Below are positions 22,036 through 32,928 of a stretch of DNA of 36,003 bases, piece after piece; within the stretch, counting starts at the first letter, position 1; each line of letters starts with the position of its first letter. The translations under genes and the position numbers were made by a program. The notes beneath the pieces were generated by a model that searched no databases, was not told the DNA's origin, and saw nothing but the letters and a program-made list of their open reading frames with translations. The stretch is from positions 4,496-40,498 of the forward strand of contig JAAMXP010003803.1 of assembly GCA_019693395.1 (NCBI GenBank), read 5' to 3'. Source of the stretch: Ettlia oleoabundans. Its lineage: Eukaryota; Chlorophyta; Chlorophyceae; Chlamydomonadales.

Positions 22036-22963
22036 CTGCAACAAAGCAGAAATCAGCAAGCAGGCGGCAGTGCAGGGTCATAACAAGGGACCGTGGTTCA
22101 TCGCACAACTGCATCATTGATGAACCCGGTGGCTCTTCACGCACCCATGGGAAAAAAAGTGCCCTCAAGCACGCTTCATGTCGGCAGCCGCCTGGCGAGC
22201 AGCAGGACCCAGGTTTGAAACCTTTTTGGCTCAGGAACACACAGCAGTGGTGCACCACTCTGCGTCCTTGCGCAACTGCAGCTTACAGTTGTGCATGTAG
22301 CAGCAGCAACAACTTTAATCATTTGGGCTCGGAGGGGATACGGCAGCGGTTTTAGGACGGCTGCCTGAAAACAATTCACGCATACAGAGGGTCAGGGCGA
22401 AGTCGCCATGCGCACATGACCCAAACCTTGCCCGCCATGTACGTGAGACAGTTGGGGGGCTATCCCTGCAGGTACGCAGCGGTGCCAGTAGAACAGCCCA
22501 GAGCACATAAACAGCACAGCGTGCAGAGCACGAAGCACAACAACACCTGGCCTGTCCATAGCACTCTCGGGTTGGGCAGGTACCAATTGAAGTACATTGC
22601 TAAAGTAACCGATATCGGCATGTGGATCGCCTGCTCGATCTAGTTTAGGAGCGCGCATGCCTTCTGACTGCTCTAGGGATTGCTGGCTGCAAGGCTGTGC
22701 GTCAACACTCGTCCGAAAGATGGTTCCTGCACACTTTGGCACACCGCACCATAACTTTGTAAACGAGGTGCAGGTCGTGCAATGACCAGCAAACAAGCTG
22801 GTAGATGCACCCTGTCGCATCGCGTGAACAGGGCAAGTTTTGGCCGCGCGCGCCAGCTGGCGGCTGCATGAAACTGAGAAGAGAGGCCCGCTGGCGCAGC
22901 TTGGCAGCGCTTAACGATTGTATCCGAAAGTCCCAGGCCACCTGCCGAAACCCCCCCGCGCGT
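22036..22963. other. Unresolved 5' region of the ankyrin-MYND gene and divergent promoter of the permease
   Basis: About 930 bp must contain the first exon(s) of the ankyrin-MYND gene (-) and the 5' UTR of the amino-acid permease (+). Open stretches on the minus strand (for example around 22392-22820) show no family motif I recognise. Longer in-frame starts for the permease exist at 22805 and 22868. No RNA gene was seen. Confidence 0.4.
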
Positions 22964-25900
22964 ATGACGTCCTGCCCTGCCATGGCTGGCTCAGCGCACG
23001 CTCCGGAGGAAACGGTTGTCCCCAATAACAAATCGGGTGAGTACAGTGCGATGAGTGCGCTGCGGGGCGGGACGGCTGCGAGGGTTGACTGTTGCCGTCA
23101 GTCCGGAGCGGGCCGACAGCTAGGTCAAGATGTAACCGGTTGTCTGGTGCGGAGTGCTGGCAGAAACGCTCGTCATGCGAACAGTGCTGAAACCGTGAGT
23201 GTTATTGCCTTGCTGCTGCTGTGGCCGGCCATGCCTGCCGCCGCTGGTGCCTGTTGGCGCCAAACAACCTGTTGATAGCCTCCCTTGATCCTGTACACTA
23301 GTTTGCATTTTGCCGCCAAACAAATGTGCAGGCACCCTTTTCACTGCGGTGGCCCACATCTTTTGCGCTGTGGTGGGGGCGGGCGTGCTGGGCCTGCCCA
23401 ACTCAGTTGCCTGGCTTGGCTGGGTGGCGGGACCCATATGTCTCATCCTCTTCTTCGCTGTCTCACTGTGGAGCTCCATCCTGCTTTCCAAGCTGTATTG
23501 CGTGGATGGTATAGAGTTCTCACGCTACCACCATGCCGTTCAACACATCCTCGTAAGTTCTTGGCGGCTGGGGGTGGTGTATGGCCACCCATGCTAAGCA
23601 TTGTGCATGCATTATGACACCCAGTGTGCAGCCAACCCCCTCCTCCTCTGGCTGCACCTGCAGGGTCGCAAGGGTGCCATCGCGATAGCTGTGTTCCAGC
23701 TGCTGAACCTCGTCCTCTCAGACATAGGTGCGGCCTCTGCACATGCCGCGATGTGCACATTGTTCTACGTCACTGCATCACATGCCCCTTCTTGCCCGAC
23801 TTGCTCAACACAGTCGCCCACAACACCGACTGTTCTCATCATGGGCTCCCTGCCTTCTGCAGCCTACTCTATCACTGGAGCCATCGCCATGCAGACTGTG
23901 GCAAACCTGATCGGCAGCAGCTTCAACAGCGAGTGGCAGCTGGTTCTTATAATGGGCGCCCTTGAGTTGGTGCTGTCGCAGGTGAAGCTGCAGGCCAGCA
24001 GGCACATGTGTGCATGCTGCCACATCTTGAATCGAGTCGAATGACCTGCAGCGTGCCCTGGTGCATTGATGTTTCATCGCCAGCTGCTGCAGCCTGTATT
24101 CAGTCTGGTTGCTGGCTCTGCGTTGTCCTTGCCTGCCTGCCTGCTCCAGATACCAAGCCTGGAGGAGATTTGGTGGGTGTCGGCACTGGGCACAGCCAGC
24201 TCACTGGGCTACGTGTTCATCGCCCTCATACTGGGCCTGGTCTACAGTGAGTATCCTTGCTGCTGCCGGTGTTCCTCGGAGTAGGCGTCGTGTTGGCGCC
24301 CGTTGCTGCTGGCACTGAAGATTCACACCCTGTCTGGACTCCCAATTTTTGTAGGCGGCAATCGAGGCGGCAGCGTGGGTGGGCGGCCCGGCACGTCCCC
24401 CGCCAACAAAGCCTTTGGCATGCTCAACTCGCTCGGCAACATTGCATTTGCCTTTGGCTTTGCTCAGGTAAGATCTGATGCTACCACAGAGCTCGCTTCT
24501 GGCTGCTTATTGTTGAGCATGGATGGGTGCTGGCAGCATCAAAGTTGCCTGCATGCCTGAGCACCCTGCACGCTGGTCCCACGAAGCAGGTGTTACTGGA
24601 GATCCAGGACACGTTGAAGCAGCCTCCCAGGGCTCAGAAGACAATGGGTTCAGCAGTGCGGGTAGCAGTCTGCTCCGCCGCAGGATTCTACATGTCCACG
24701 GCATTTGCGTGCTATGCGGCTCTAGGCAATAACGTGCCCGGCGAGGTTCTTCAGGGATTTGAACGTGAGCTATAATGGGGGGCGCAAGTTTTACTTCCAC
24801 TTTTGTATAATCAGACACCTTACCCTGCCTTCAGAGCTTGCTGGATACTTCCTGGGTTCCTTCTTGCTCACACAGCATCTTCCCTGCTGCAGAGGCCCCG
24901 AACTGGGTGCTGGTGGTTGCGAACATTTGCATCGTTATTCACATGGTCACAGCCTGGCAGGCAAGTGAGGGCAGGCTTCTTGTGCCACTTGTCGATGGGC
25001 TATGGTACAAGCCTGCCTACCAGGACTAAGCCAATGGCCCAGCTTTACTGCGATGCTGACACTGGTCATTTTACACCTTCTTGAGCAGGTGTGGGCGCAA
25101 CCGACATATGAGACGATTGAGAGCAACATCAAGGCGTACGTGATCAAGCGGCAGCAGCGGGCAGCTGGCATGGCTGCAAAGGGCGTTGCTGCTGAGGCTG
25201 AGGTGAAGGCAGTTGATGAGCCCCACAAGCCCTCCCCCTTTGACATGCCCCACCGGCACGGCAGCACCACCCACCAGCAGCACCACCACGAAGTCCATCA
25301 CCTACCACCCGTGACTGAGAGCGGCGACATTGAGCCGGGTGCCAGCATGGCTTCAATGGCCAGCACCAACCTCACACACCGCATGTCTGCACGCACCTCG
25401 GCAGGCATCATGGTGCTAAACAGTGCGCCCATCCCGGACCTGCTACCTGTTGGAGGCGAGTGAGACTTGAGTGGAAAGGCAGTTTGTCTGGAGTATGGCT
25501 GCAAGTCCTTGATATCGTGCCTCCCCTTGCTACTTCAACCTAGCTTGGTGCTGCACACCATGTGCCTGCACTTTGCTGATGGGCCATGTCTCCTTGGTTT
25601 GCAGGCTGGAAGCGGCGGCACCATGGTTCTCACGCCTCCCTGGCATCCATGGCCCCGCACAGAGACAGCAGTGCTGCTGTTTCCGGTGCCACCCCCACCC
25701 TGGACCGGCCCAGCATGATGAGCCAACTGTCCAGGGTGTCGCATGCGCTGGGCAGCCAGGCAATGTGAGCAGTGGAGCGCAGCTTGTGCTGCAGTGCTAG
25801 CATGTTCCTTTCAAGCGACGGTTTGTGGCCCTGATGTGCAGCTTGCGGTGCTAATCTGGCGCCATGGCCTGCATGTGGTGAACTGAAGCTCGTATTTGTG

Positions 25901-27157
25901 TTAATAATGACCCTCTCTGCTTGCCACCATCACTTCCCCCTCAGGTACCACGTGGACACGGGTGCCGCCAATGAGCACGTACCGCTGAACGACCAGGGCT
26001 ACTACCTGCCCTTCTGGCAGGTGCGGCTGTTTCTTCACGACTTGGCAGCGGCTGCCGAGTGGAGTGGCAGCTACAGCCATCCACAGCAATGTGTTGCCTG
26101 CTCGGCGAGCGCTACAGCAGCTGCAGCTGTGAAGTTGATTGTAGCCTAAGCCAGGAAGGTCAGAACTGGGAGCAGTCCCTGCTAGCACGCGGAGCGCCCC
26201 CTCTCTCACCCCCCACCCCATTCCAACCCCAACCCCGCCTCCCACCCAAATATATAAATCGACAACAGCAGCTACATGTTGTGTTCACTTCCCTATGCCT
26301 GCAGCGCCTGCTGATCCGCTCCTCATACGTCCTGCTCTGCACCATTGTGGCTGTCGTTGTGGTAAGGAAAACAGGCAGGGCGCCCTACACCCTAGCTGGC
26401 CTTGCAGTGATACATGCAGTGGTTTGTTTCGCTATTTGGCGCATGCCATCTTCTCCTGCGCGGCATTATGCACTCAGCTTAGTGCACCATTCCTGTGCCC
26501 CATGTCCCTTGCAGCCATTCTTTAATGCGGTTGTGGGCTTGGTGGGAGCGATCACGTAAGCCATCCCCCTGCTGCAACCCACACCTGGTTGCGGCCAATC
26601 TGCATGGGCACATGTGGACAGGATGCCAGCGTGTTTTACTGATTGTATGTGCTAATGCTGCCTGACACCCACGTCTGCAGGTTCTGGCCACTGTCTGTCG
26701 GCTTCCCATTCGCCATGTATGCCAAGGTGAGAGGGAGAAGAAGCTCTTGCACGCAGCGGAATGCTTGTACAGGGGCTGGACAAGCTACTGCCATTGCAGC
26801 AGTGACCCTTGTGGCGAGGGAACCCACCCCAGTGTTGGCATGCATCCCCAATAATTTGAAGCTGAATCGACAATAGACTGAACTCGCACTGCTCGCTCAC
26901 TGGCCACAGGTGTACAAGACCACTGGCCCCACACTCGTGCTGATGAAGGTCGTAGCGTTTGTGATGCTGCTGGTGGCTATCGCTGGTGAGTGGGGGCCTC
27001 ATTTATGCAGGCTCAAGATGAACGCTGCTTCAGCGCTCTGTTCCACCAGCAGCAGCGCTCTAATCTCACATTCCCCTGTTACTTTTGCCATGCAGCCACC
27101 ATCGCTTCTGTCCAGAACATTATTGTCAGTTGGAGCTCCTACACTTTCTTCGCTTGA
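22964..27157 (+). CDS. Amino-acid permease, AAAP family (Aa_trans)
   Basis: This is a polytopic proton-coupled amino-acid transporter. Sixteen exons: 22964-23036, 23332-23552, 23664-23727, 23863-23981, 24150-24246, 24355-24467, 24590-24764, 24893-24960, 25089-25455, 25605-25764, 25945-26020, 26305-26361, 26515-26555, 26681-26726, 26910-26985, 27096-27157 (604 aa, phases consistent). Family features are GTLFTAVAHIFCAVVGAGVLGLP in TM1, SLGNIAFAFGFAQVLLEIQDTL, the lysine/arginine loop before AVCSAAGFY, AFACYAALGN, IHMVTAWQVWAQPTYETIE and FWPLSVGFPFAMY. A cytoplasmic insert of about 160 residues after the AQPTYETIE helix is His/Ser/Thr-rich, including HQQHHHEVHH. Two introns appear to use GC donors. 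The start at 22964 was chosen for a short AAP-like N-tail. Substrate specificity cannot be read. Confidence 0.93.
24961..25088 (+). other. GC-AG intron (8th) of the permease gene
   Basis: Exon 8 ends TGG CAG and the intron begins GCAAGTGAGG, an exact match to the GC-donor consensus AG/GCAAGT. Joining here restores AWQ-VWAQPTYE in phase 0, a conserved AAP segment. Using the GT four bases further in would give phase 1 and an early stop. Confidence 0.9.
25456..25604 (+). other. Probable GC-AG intron (9th) of the permease gene
   Basis: Exon 10 must be read as GWKRRHHG to reach MYHVDT and the conserved DQGYYLPFWQ. This needs a phase-1 donor in exon 9, and GGAG/GCGAGT fits. A weaker GT alternative (ACA/GTGCGC, about 30 nt upstream) also gives phase 1, so this one is less certain than intron 8. 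Confidence 0.55.
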
Positions 27158-27734
27158 GCCGCTATTTTTTTCAGCGGAGGAGCATTCGGGAGGACAGGCT
27201 GGTGCACCGTCCCTCTTGGAAGCAGCTGGCCTTGGGAACTTTGGTTCATACAGCCCCACTTAACTTCTGACATGTGACTATTTATGAAACATGGGAACAA
27301 CCCAAGTGTATTATACCATGGTTATGCATGCTGTCATTGCTTTCCCCTTCTTGCGAATAGAATGCTGTAAAGTTTTATCATGATGTCATGGCTTGTGACA
27401 CCTACATGTCTTGCAATGCTGGCGCCCCAGTGACAGCAGACAGCCAGGTGCATGCGCCATGGCAAAGCACATGCATCCAGCCTGAGGCGCACCCCCACAG
27501 GCACGCCGACCCTGCGGCTAGAGATGTGGTAATCTTGCCCCTGTTGGCCCATTTACAGTGCCTGCAACTCACCATTAGCCCTCATCCATGTATAATAAAG
27601 GGGAATTAGATATCAGCAGAAGACTCAACCGAAATACCAAGTGCAGACTATCCTTTGCAGCGTCCCATTCTTGCCAAAATGAATCATCTTATGTCTGGCC
27701 CAGGCGCAAACCACTGCCTCAGCTCTCGGTTTGC
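27158..27734. other. Convergent 3' UTR region, permease / DUF2470 gene
   Basis: About 577 bp, AT-richer than the flanking exons, with no recognisable coding sequence. TGTAA at 27366-27370 on the plus strand is the best poly(A) candidate for the permease. Confidence 0.5.
27366..27370 (+). terminator. TGTAA poly(A) signal of the permease gene
   Basis: TGTAA lies about 210 nt after the permease stop, within AT-rich 3' sequence. It is the only such pentamer I noted on that strand there. Confidence 0.5.
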
Positions 27735-30431
27735 TTAAGCACTGGTGCTGTTGCCAGCTGCCGCCGCCGCTGCCGTGCGCGTCATTTCCACGATCAGGTC
27801 CTTTACTGATTTGCGGTCGGTGGCGGCGCGAGGGAATGGCAGCCGCACCTTGAACTGATCCCTCCCACGTTCACACACCACGGTCATGCCAAGCCGGTCG
27901 ATGCCCTGAATGTCGGCCTTGTTGACTGCGGCGGCAGGGAAACAAAAAGGGTCGGAACGGTTGACAGCTACATGCAGTAGGCAGCACGAAGGCCAGCAAC
28001 AAACTGCAAGGCGCAAGCCAGCCCATCCATCCTCTTGCCAGGTCCCTTCAGCTTGCTAGAAGCCACCCTGCCACGTCCCACCTGTGATCCCCACATAGTG
28101 CTTGATCATTGCCACGGTTGCTTCAGCATGGTCGGCGTTCATGTGCCCAGCCACAGGCGCAGAGAAGGGGGCAATGGGATCGGGGTTGGCGGTGCCATAC
28201 TCCTCGGGGGTGATCTGTGCAGGGAGGGGGAGAGCAGAGGCGCATCAGAACGGGCCAGGTGGGGGTAGGTGGGAGCGGGAACATTTTTGGAGCCACGATA
28301 CGATCCTAGCACCCAACAGAAGGGCAGAAATGTACATGGGAAGGGGCAGGGTGTGAGCAAGAAACGATGGTATGCTCTGCCCTTGCCCTGCCATTCCATG
28401 CCCGTCCGCTGGCTTATTTAAAAATGTCAAAGGAGGAACAGTGCATGGCGTGCCCGCTGCGCACCTTGCCCGCCCGTGCGAAGCCGGCCACCAGGCGTGC
28501 AGCCACCACCTCCTCCATGCGAAACCAGCTGAAGTCGCCAAACTCAACCTGAAGCCAGGTGTACAGGGGTGGGGGTTACTGTATGGACGAGGGTTGTGCT
28601 TAATTATGGCAGGTGGAGGGGCGATGGACTGTGTAACTGTGTGTGTTGTCTAAATTTTTGCAGGTGCCATGCATGAGTGTGTGCATGTGGTGGGGTAGGG
28701 GGTTTGGGGGCATGATGCAGTGGGATGCATCCGCTCGGCAGGTAACGACAGAAAAGGCGAGCTGCCAGAGTGAGAAACACCGTTTGGCTCCCTCCATTCC
28801 ATAAGCCAGAACATTAAGCTCGTGTCAATGTTAGGCCTGCCCCAACCTATGTTGACTGCGACCGCATATATTCCAACAACCCTCGCAACCCTCAAACCCC
28901 CACTGCCCGCGCCCACCCACCCAGAAGCTGCTTGGGTGCTTGGCCAGGTAGATCTCCTTGGCTGCCGCACGCTCCGCCTCATCAGTGATGGCCGCAGCCC
29001 TGCCAATAAGGTTGATGCGGCCGTCAGCAATGCCCTGCAGGCATGAAGAAACCTCGCCGGCACACCCTGGTTTGTTTTCAGTGGAATGTGGGCCACAGGG
29101 AAGAGGGATGTTCAGCAACTGCAACTGGCGACCGTGGCTGCGCATGGTACTCTGAGGCCTCAAATGTTATCGGAGCAGGGTGGTCTTTCGGGCGCCACAA
29201 TTGCGGAAGTGCACAATACACGCTCAGCTGCGACACCAAGCCTTCGAATGTATTAGTTGGCACCAGCAGCCAAGCTGACTTTATGTTTACCTTGAAGGGC
29301 TCGGCCATGACAGTGAAGCTGCAGCGCCCGTCCTTTTTTATGTCAGCGGTGTGGGGGCTCATGGTGGAGAAGGCAAACACGGGGCGACCCTGCAGCCAGC
29401 GCCAGTCAGGCGACGCCACCATGTTGGTGGTGGGTTGGGTTGGGGGCTGGGCTGGGCTGGGCTGGGCTGGGAGAAGTGGGGCTGCCCAGCGCACATGTGG
29501 ATGCTACAGCCAGGCCAGCCCTCAAACCTAACCTTGTCACCGTGGATGAAAGGTGTATACACAACACACACAAAAATAACCGCCCAGTCCCACGACTGCA
29601 TGCACCTGCGGGTCTGCTGCAAACTCCACCACCGATCCACTGGGGTACCCCTCCAGCTCTCCCCGGGCATTGGTGGACAGCACGCCAAACCTGCAAATGT
29701 TGGGTCACACCACATGCTTATGACTAGGAGAGGGCAGCGAGAGGAGCAATGCTTGAAAGTTTGCATCAACTGCTGTGTGTCGTTGTGAATGAGTTGGCTG
29801 GTGTTTGTCACATGCAACGTAGCACAACAGAGATAGCGGCAAACTCACTTGCCGAGCGCCACCAGCGTCCTTGCCTCCTCAGCCAGGCTGCATAGGCATT
29901 GAAAGGGTAGAAAACAACGAACTAGGCCCCATGCTTAATCTCCCAGCTTCAACAACCAGAATCCTGACGTCATGCTAATCTGGGGGCCGCAGAGGGCGCA
30001 CCTAATACGCGCTGCGGTTGCCTGATGCTCCCTGTAGGCCAGGATTTCAGGGTCTGTAGCCTCCAAGTTTGCTGCACTGTTTTTGGGTGCCTGGTGGCCG
30101 CGCTGAGGCTCCTCCTTCTCCTGCTGCTCCTCAGCAGCAGCGGCGCCCGCCGCCTGCCCCTCAGCAGCCACCACCATTCGTTCTGTGCGCAATTGCCGGC
30201 TCCTAGCCTTCGCCGAGTGCCTAGCGGTCAGCGCACGGCACCCGAGACGGCCTTGAACCTGCGGACGGCGAACATAGGAGGGCCGATCAGTGACCAGGGC
30301 AGCAAGCGCGGCTATAGCCCATAGCTGTGAATTGGCAGCACACAATAGGGGACGTGGCAAGGAAAAAGTGTGGCTGGGCGTGGGGGCTGGGGTTCACTCA
30401 CCGCGAGGCTTCGCACCAGTTGGGCCTGCAT
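27735..30431 (-). CDS. PNPO-like FMN-binding split-barrel protein with C-terminal DUF2470, plastid
   Basis: Nine exons on the minus strand: 30431-30402, 30258-30002, 29887-29849, 29690-29606, 29389-29291, 29034-28921, 28548-28465, 28214-28082 and 27925-27735 (343 aa, phases consistent). The N-terminus MQAQLVRSLAVQGRLGC is followed by an Arg/Ala/Ser-rich, acid-poor stretch that reads as a chloroplast transit peptide. The split-barrel has SLAEEARTLVALGKFGVLST, EGYPSGSVVEF, GRPVFAFSTMSPHTADIKK and RAAAKEIYLAKHPSSFW. The C-terminal DUF2470-type domain has PVAGHMNADHAEATVAMIKH, GIDRLGMTVVC, and RLPFPRAATDRKSVKDLIVEM. Plant plastids have several proteins of this architecture, including the glutamyl-tRNA-reductase-binding protein and HugZ-like proteins. 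I cannot tell which ortholog this is, and catalytic activity is not implied. Exon 1 codes only ten residues. Confidence 0.88.
29446..29470. repeat. (GCTGG)5 repeat in an intron
   Basis: Five exact GCTGG units, preceded by GGGTT units, lie in intron 4 of the PNPO-like gene. G-rich on the plus strand. Confidence 0.85.
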
Positions 30432-30590
30432 AGCGCCCAAAGGCTGCGATGCCGCGTGCAGAGCAAGGTTACAAATGCGATAGGATTGGGGGCGCGTGGT
30501 GGGAACGGGCAGGCCAGCACAATCACAGCAGCGCCAGCGGGCACAGCGGACCTCAATGCCACTAGCTACTTTCCCGGTTATTACAACTCT

Positions 30591-30595
30591 TAGGC
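30591..30595 (-). terminator. TGTAA poly(A) signal of the sulfurtransferase gene
   Basis: On the minus strand TGTAA lies about 44 nt after the sulfurtransferase stop, in the 207-bp gap before the PNPO-like gene on the same strand. Confidence 0.55.
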
Positions 30596-30638
30596 CAGAT
30601 TTGGGTTCGGGCCTGGCCGAGGACTGAATACAAATTGG

Positions 30639-32741
30639 CTAACTTGTGCGGTCTACAGGCACATCGGGCAGCTGGCCCCATTCGCTCCAGCTGCCGTCAT
30701 ACACCGCCACCTGCTTGCCGGGCTGCACCTGCTCCACCGCCAATGCCAGGATGCAGGCGGTGGTCCCTGTCCCGCAACTGAAAACTAGGGGCTGATTCAG
30801 GTCCACACCTGCCTCCTTGAAGGCTGCTGCTAGCTCCTCTGGTTGCTTCAACCTGCATGACAGCATGGGCAGGGGAACCAGCAGGCCTGCTGCATAAAAT
30901 CCTTCATGTCTCGGACTCACACACAAACTTCCTCATCACAGGAGCAGCTCACAAACAAATTTCCCTCATCAAAAAGGAAACCCAAAAGGAGGATCTGCCT
31001 GACTTGCAAACACACTGCACGCCATGCATTTGGGGGACCCACCTGCCGTGGTGCACCAAGTTGGCCCACTGAAGGTTCCTGCTGCCCGGCACATGCCCCA
31101 GCTTCAGTCCCGGCCGCGGCTCGGGTGCCTCCCCGCGCCACCTGCGCCCATCGCAGGCACATTAAAACGCAGCTATGTCATTTTATGTCACATCTGATGC
31201 CTGAGACAGCGCTTGCCAGCATATTTGCCACTGCATTATGCGGGACCTTGAGCCGCTGCTCGTGCAAGTGTGATGGTGGCTTTGTGGCAGCATCACTCCC
31301 TATGCAGCGCACCATACCGCGGCGCACCTCTCCACCGGCCGTGCATCCACCAGTTGCTCTCGCTGAGACCCCACGTTCTCCAGCACCTGATGCCAATCTC
31401 GTACCTGCTCAGCATCCAGCCCAGCTTTGTACCTGCACTGTGGTAGCACGTGCCGGCGCGCAAGCAAGTTGGGAGGTGCAGATGGAGGTGAACCGTAGTG
31501 CTGTGAGCTGAAGCACACATCCCTCGGCCCAGGAGGGCACACAGTCCATGACAGGCGGCATCCATCTGCCTGCCGTCTGCTAGCGCAATATGTACCGCAG
31601 TGCCGAGGCGGCCCCACTTCACCTAATAGCAGCAGGCGGGTTCCGCAGCGCTTCAGCGGGAGCATGCATGCGGGCCTCGTCCACCGGAGATGTGTCCACC
31701 TCGCCACCGGCTGCCTTCCACGCCGGCAGACCGCCGTCCAACACGGCCACCCTGCAGGGCGTTGCAGGTAGCAGTATATGTAAAAGCGTGCCCAGCCCTT
31801 GCATGTGCCTTTGTGATACTGCTGTAGCGCTCATGCTCACCATGTGCTTGTGACAGGCTGGTCAAACAAGCCTTCATGTCCTGCTGCACAAGTCAGCATC
31901 CCAGCAGGACGCGACGACCGATTTCCCAAAGATTTTGACGGAGCACCAAGCTGTGCAATACCTGGGATGCCCAAACACGCGCCAAGTCCACCATGCGCGA
32001 GGCGAGCTGAAGATGCCGGCATTGTCATAGACCACCAAGGGGTCGTCCCGCCTGATGCCCAGCGCATCTGCTGCCGCGGCAAATTGGCGCTCCGAGGGCA
32101 ACATATGGGGTAGGGTGGAGGCGGGATCCGATATTCGGTCAACGTCTGCAGCGGGGGGTTAGTACCGTCAGCAGGAGTGGCAGCAACAGCTGCTACTGAA
32201 CCGCAACACAACTGCACAATGCTTAGAGTCGGCAGACTCATGGCAAAATCCAAGAGACGCAGCCAGCTTCCAAGCTTGCCGAAACGCACCAAAAAAGATG
32301 GCCCCCGGGATGCGCTCCGCCTTGTGCTCTGCCAGCGCATCCTTGCCAGCAGTGGGCAGGTACCAGGTGGCATCCAGCACTTTGACCTCGCTCAGGTGCT
32401 GCTTCAGCCACTCAGCTGACACAAGAGCGGGGAATGCATGTGAGCCAATTATGCCTGCGTGTGCAATAGCAAGGTCCATTCCTCATGTGTTGGCATGAAA
32501 GGGGCGCAGGCCCGCCAGACCCCACAACGGCAACAACTGGCGACGCACCGCCAGCACCAGCCGACGAGCTGGCTGAAGCGGCCATGCTGGCCGAGGCGGC
32601 GCCAGTCGAAGTCCTTATATGGCTAAATGATCTATTGTTGATGACTGGGGCACCGCCGCTCGGAACTTGCCGAGAAACCTTCACGAAGGCGTAGGGGCGG
32701 ACGGACAGGCTCTCTGCCCGGCAGATGACCAATGATACCAT
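30639..32741 (-). CDS. Tandem-rhodanese sulfurtransferase (3-mercaptopyruvate type)
   Basis: This transfers sulfur from 3-mercaptopyruvate (or thiosulfate) to an acceptor via a Cys persulfide. Seven exons on the minus strand: 32741-32549, 32454-32290, 32145-31962, 31751-31623, 31432-31328, 31141-31043 and 30852-30639 (362 aa, phases consistent). Domain 1 has [67 protein letters not shown] and [11 protein letters not shown]. Domain 2 has [29 protein letters not shown], and the active-site loop CGTGTTA. That loop is of the mercaptopyruvate type (CGSGVTA-like) rather than the thiosulfate type CRKGVTA. The N-terminus rich in Arg, Ser and Ala suggests organelle import. ATG 32585, beginning MAASASSS, is an alternative start giving 310 aa. 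The first splice (donor GTGCGT at 32548) is the least certain. Confidence 0.88.
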
Positions 32742-32928
32742 CTGAGTCACACGGCATTGCGATCCACGAAATCCGAGCTCAAAACCCCACCGGCCAGCCT
32801 GGCACGACAAGGGTGAAATAGGGGGTGTGACACCACAGAGCTTGCCCCCGTGCCATCAGGCGATCCGTCAAATATCTCTGCGGTGTCGACGCTCTTCTGT
32901 GGACGGCCTGTGGCGAAATCTTGCAGCG
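32742..32928. promoter_or_regulatory. Divergent promoter region sulfurtransferase / FKBP
   Basis: About 190 bp lies between the two divergent starts (345 bp if the shorter sulfurtransferase start is used). Both promoters must share this space. No specific element was identified. Confidence 0.45.

Noticed and set aside
22392..22820. Minus-strand open frame of about 140 codons upstream of the ankyrin exon
   Set aside because: No motif recognised and no phase-compatible join to the ankyrin exon was found; it may include a first exon, but I cannot support it as a gene.
22805..22963. Longer N-terminus for the permease from ATG 22805 or 22868
   Set aside because: Possible in frame, but it adds a Cys/Arg-rich stretch unlike AAAP N-tails; the ATG at 22964 gives the usual short tail.
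32412..32500. Apparent frameshift near the N-terminus of the sulfurtransferase
   Set aside because: A GT-AG intron from 32548 to 32455 joins the two frames in phase 1, so no frameshift is needed.
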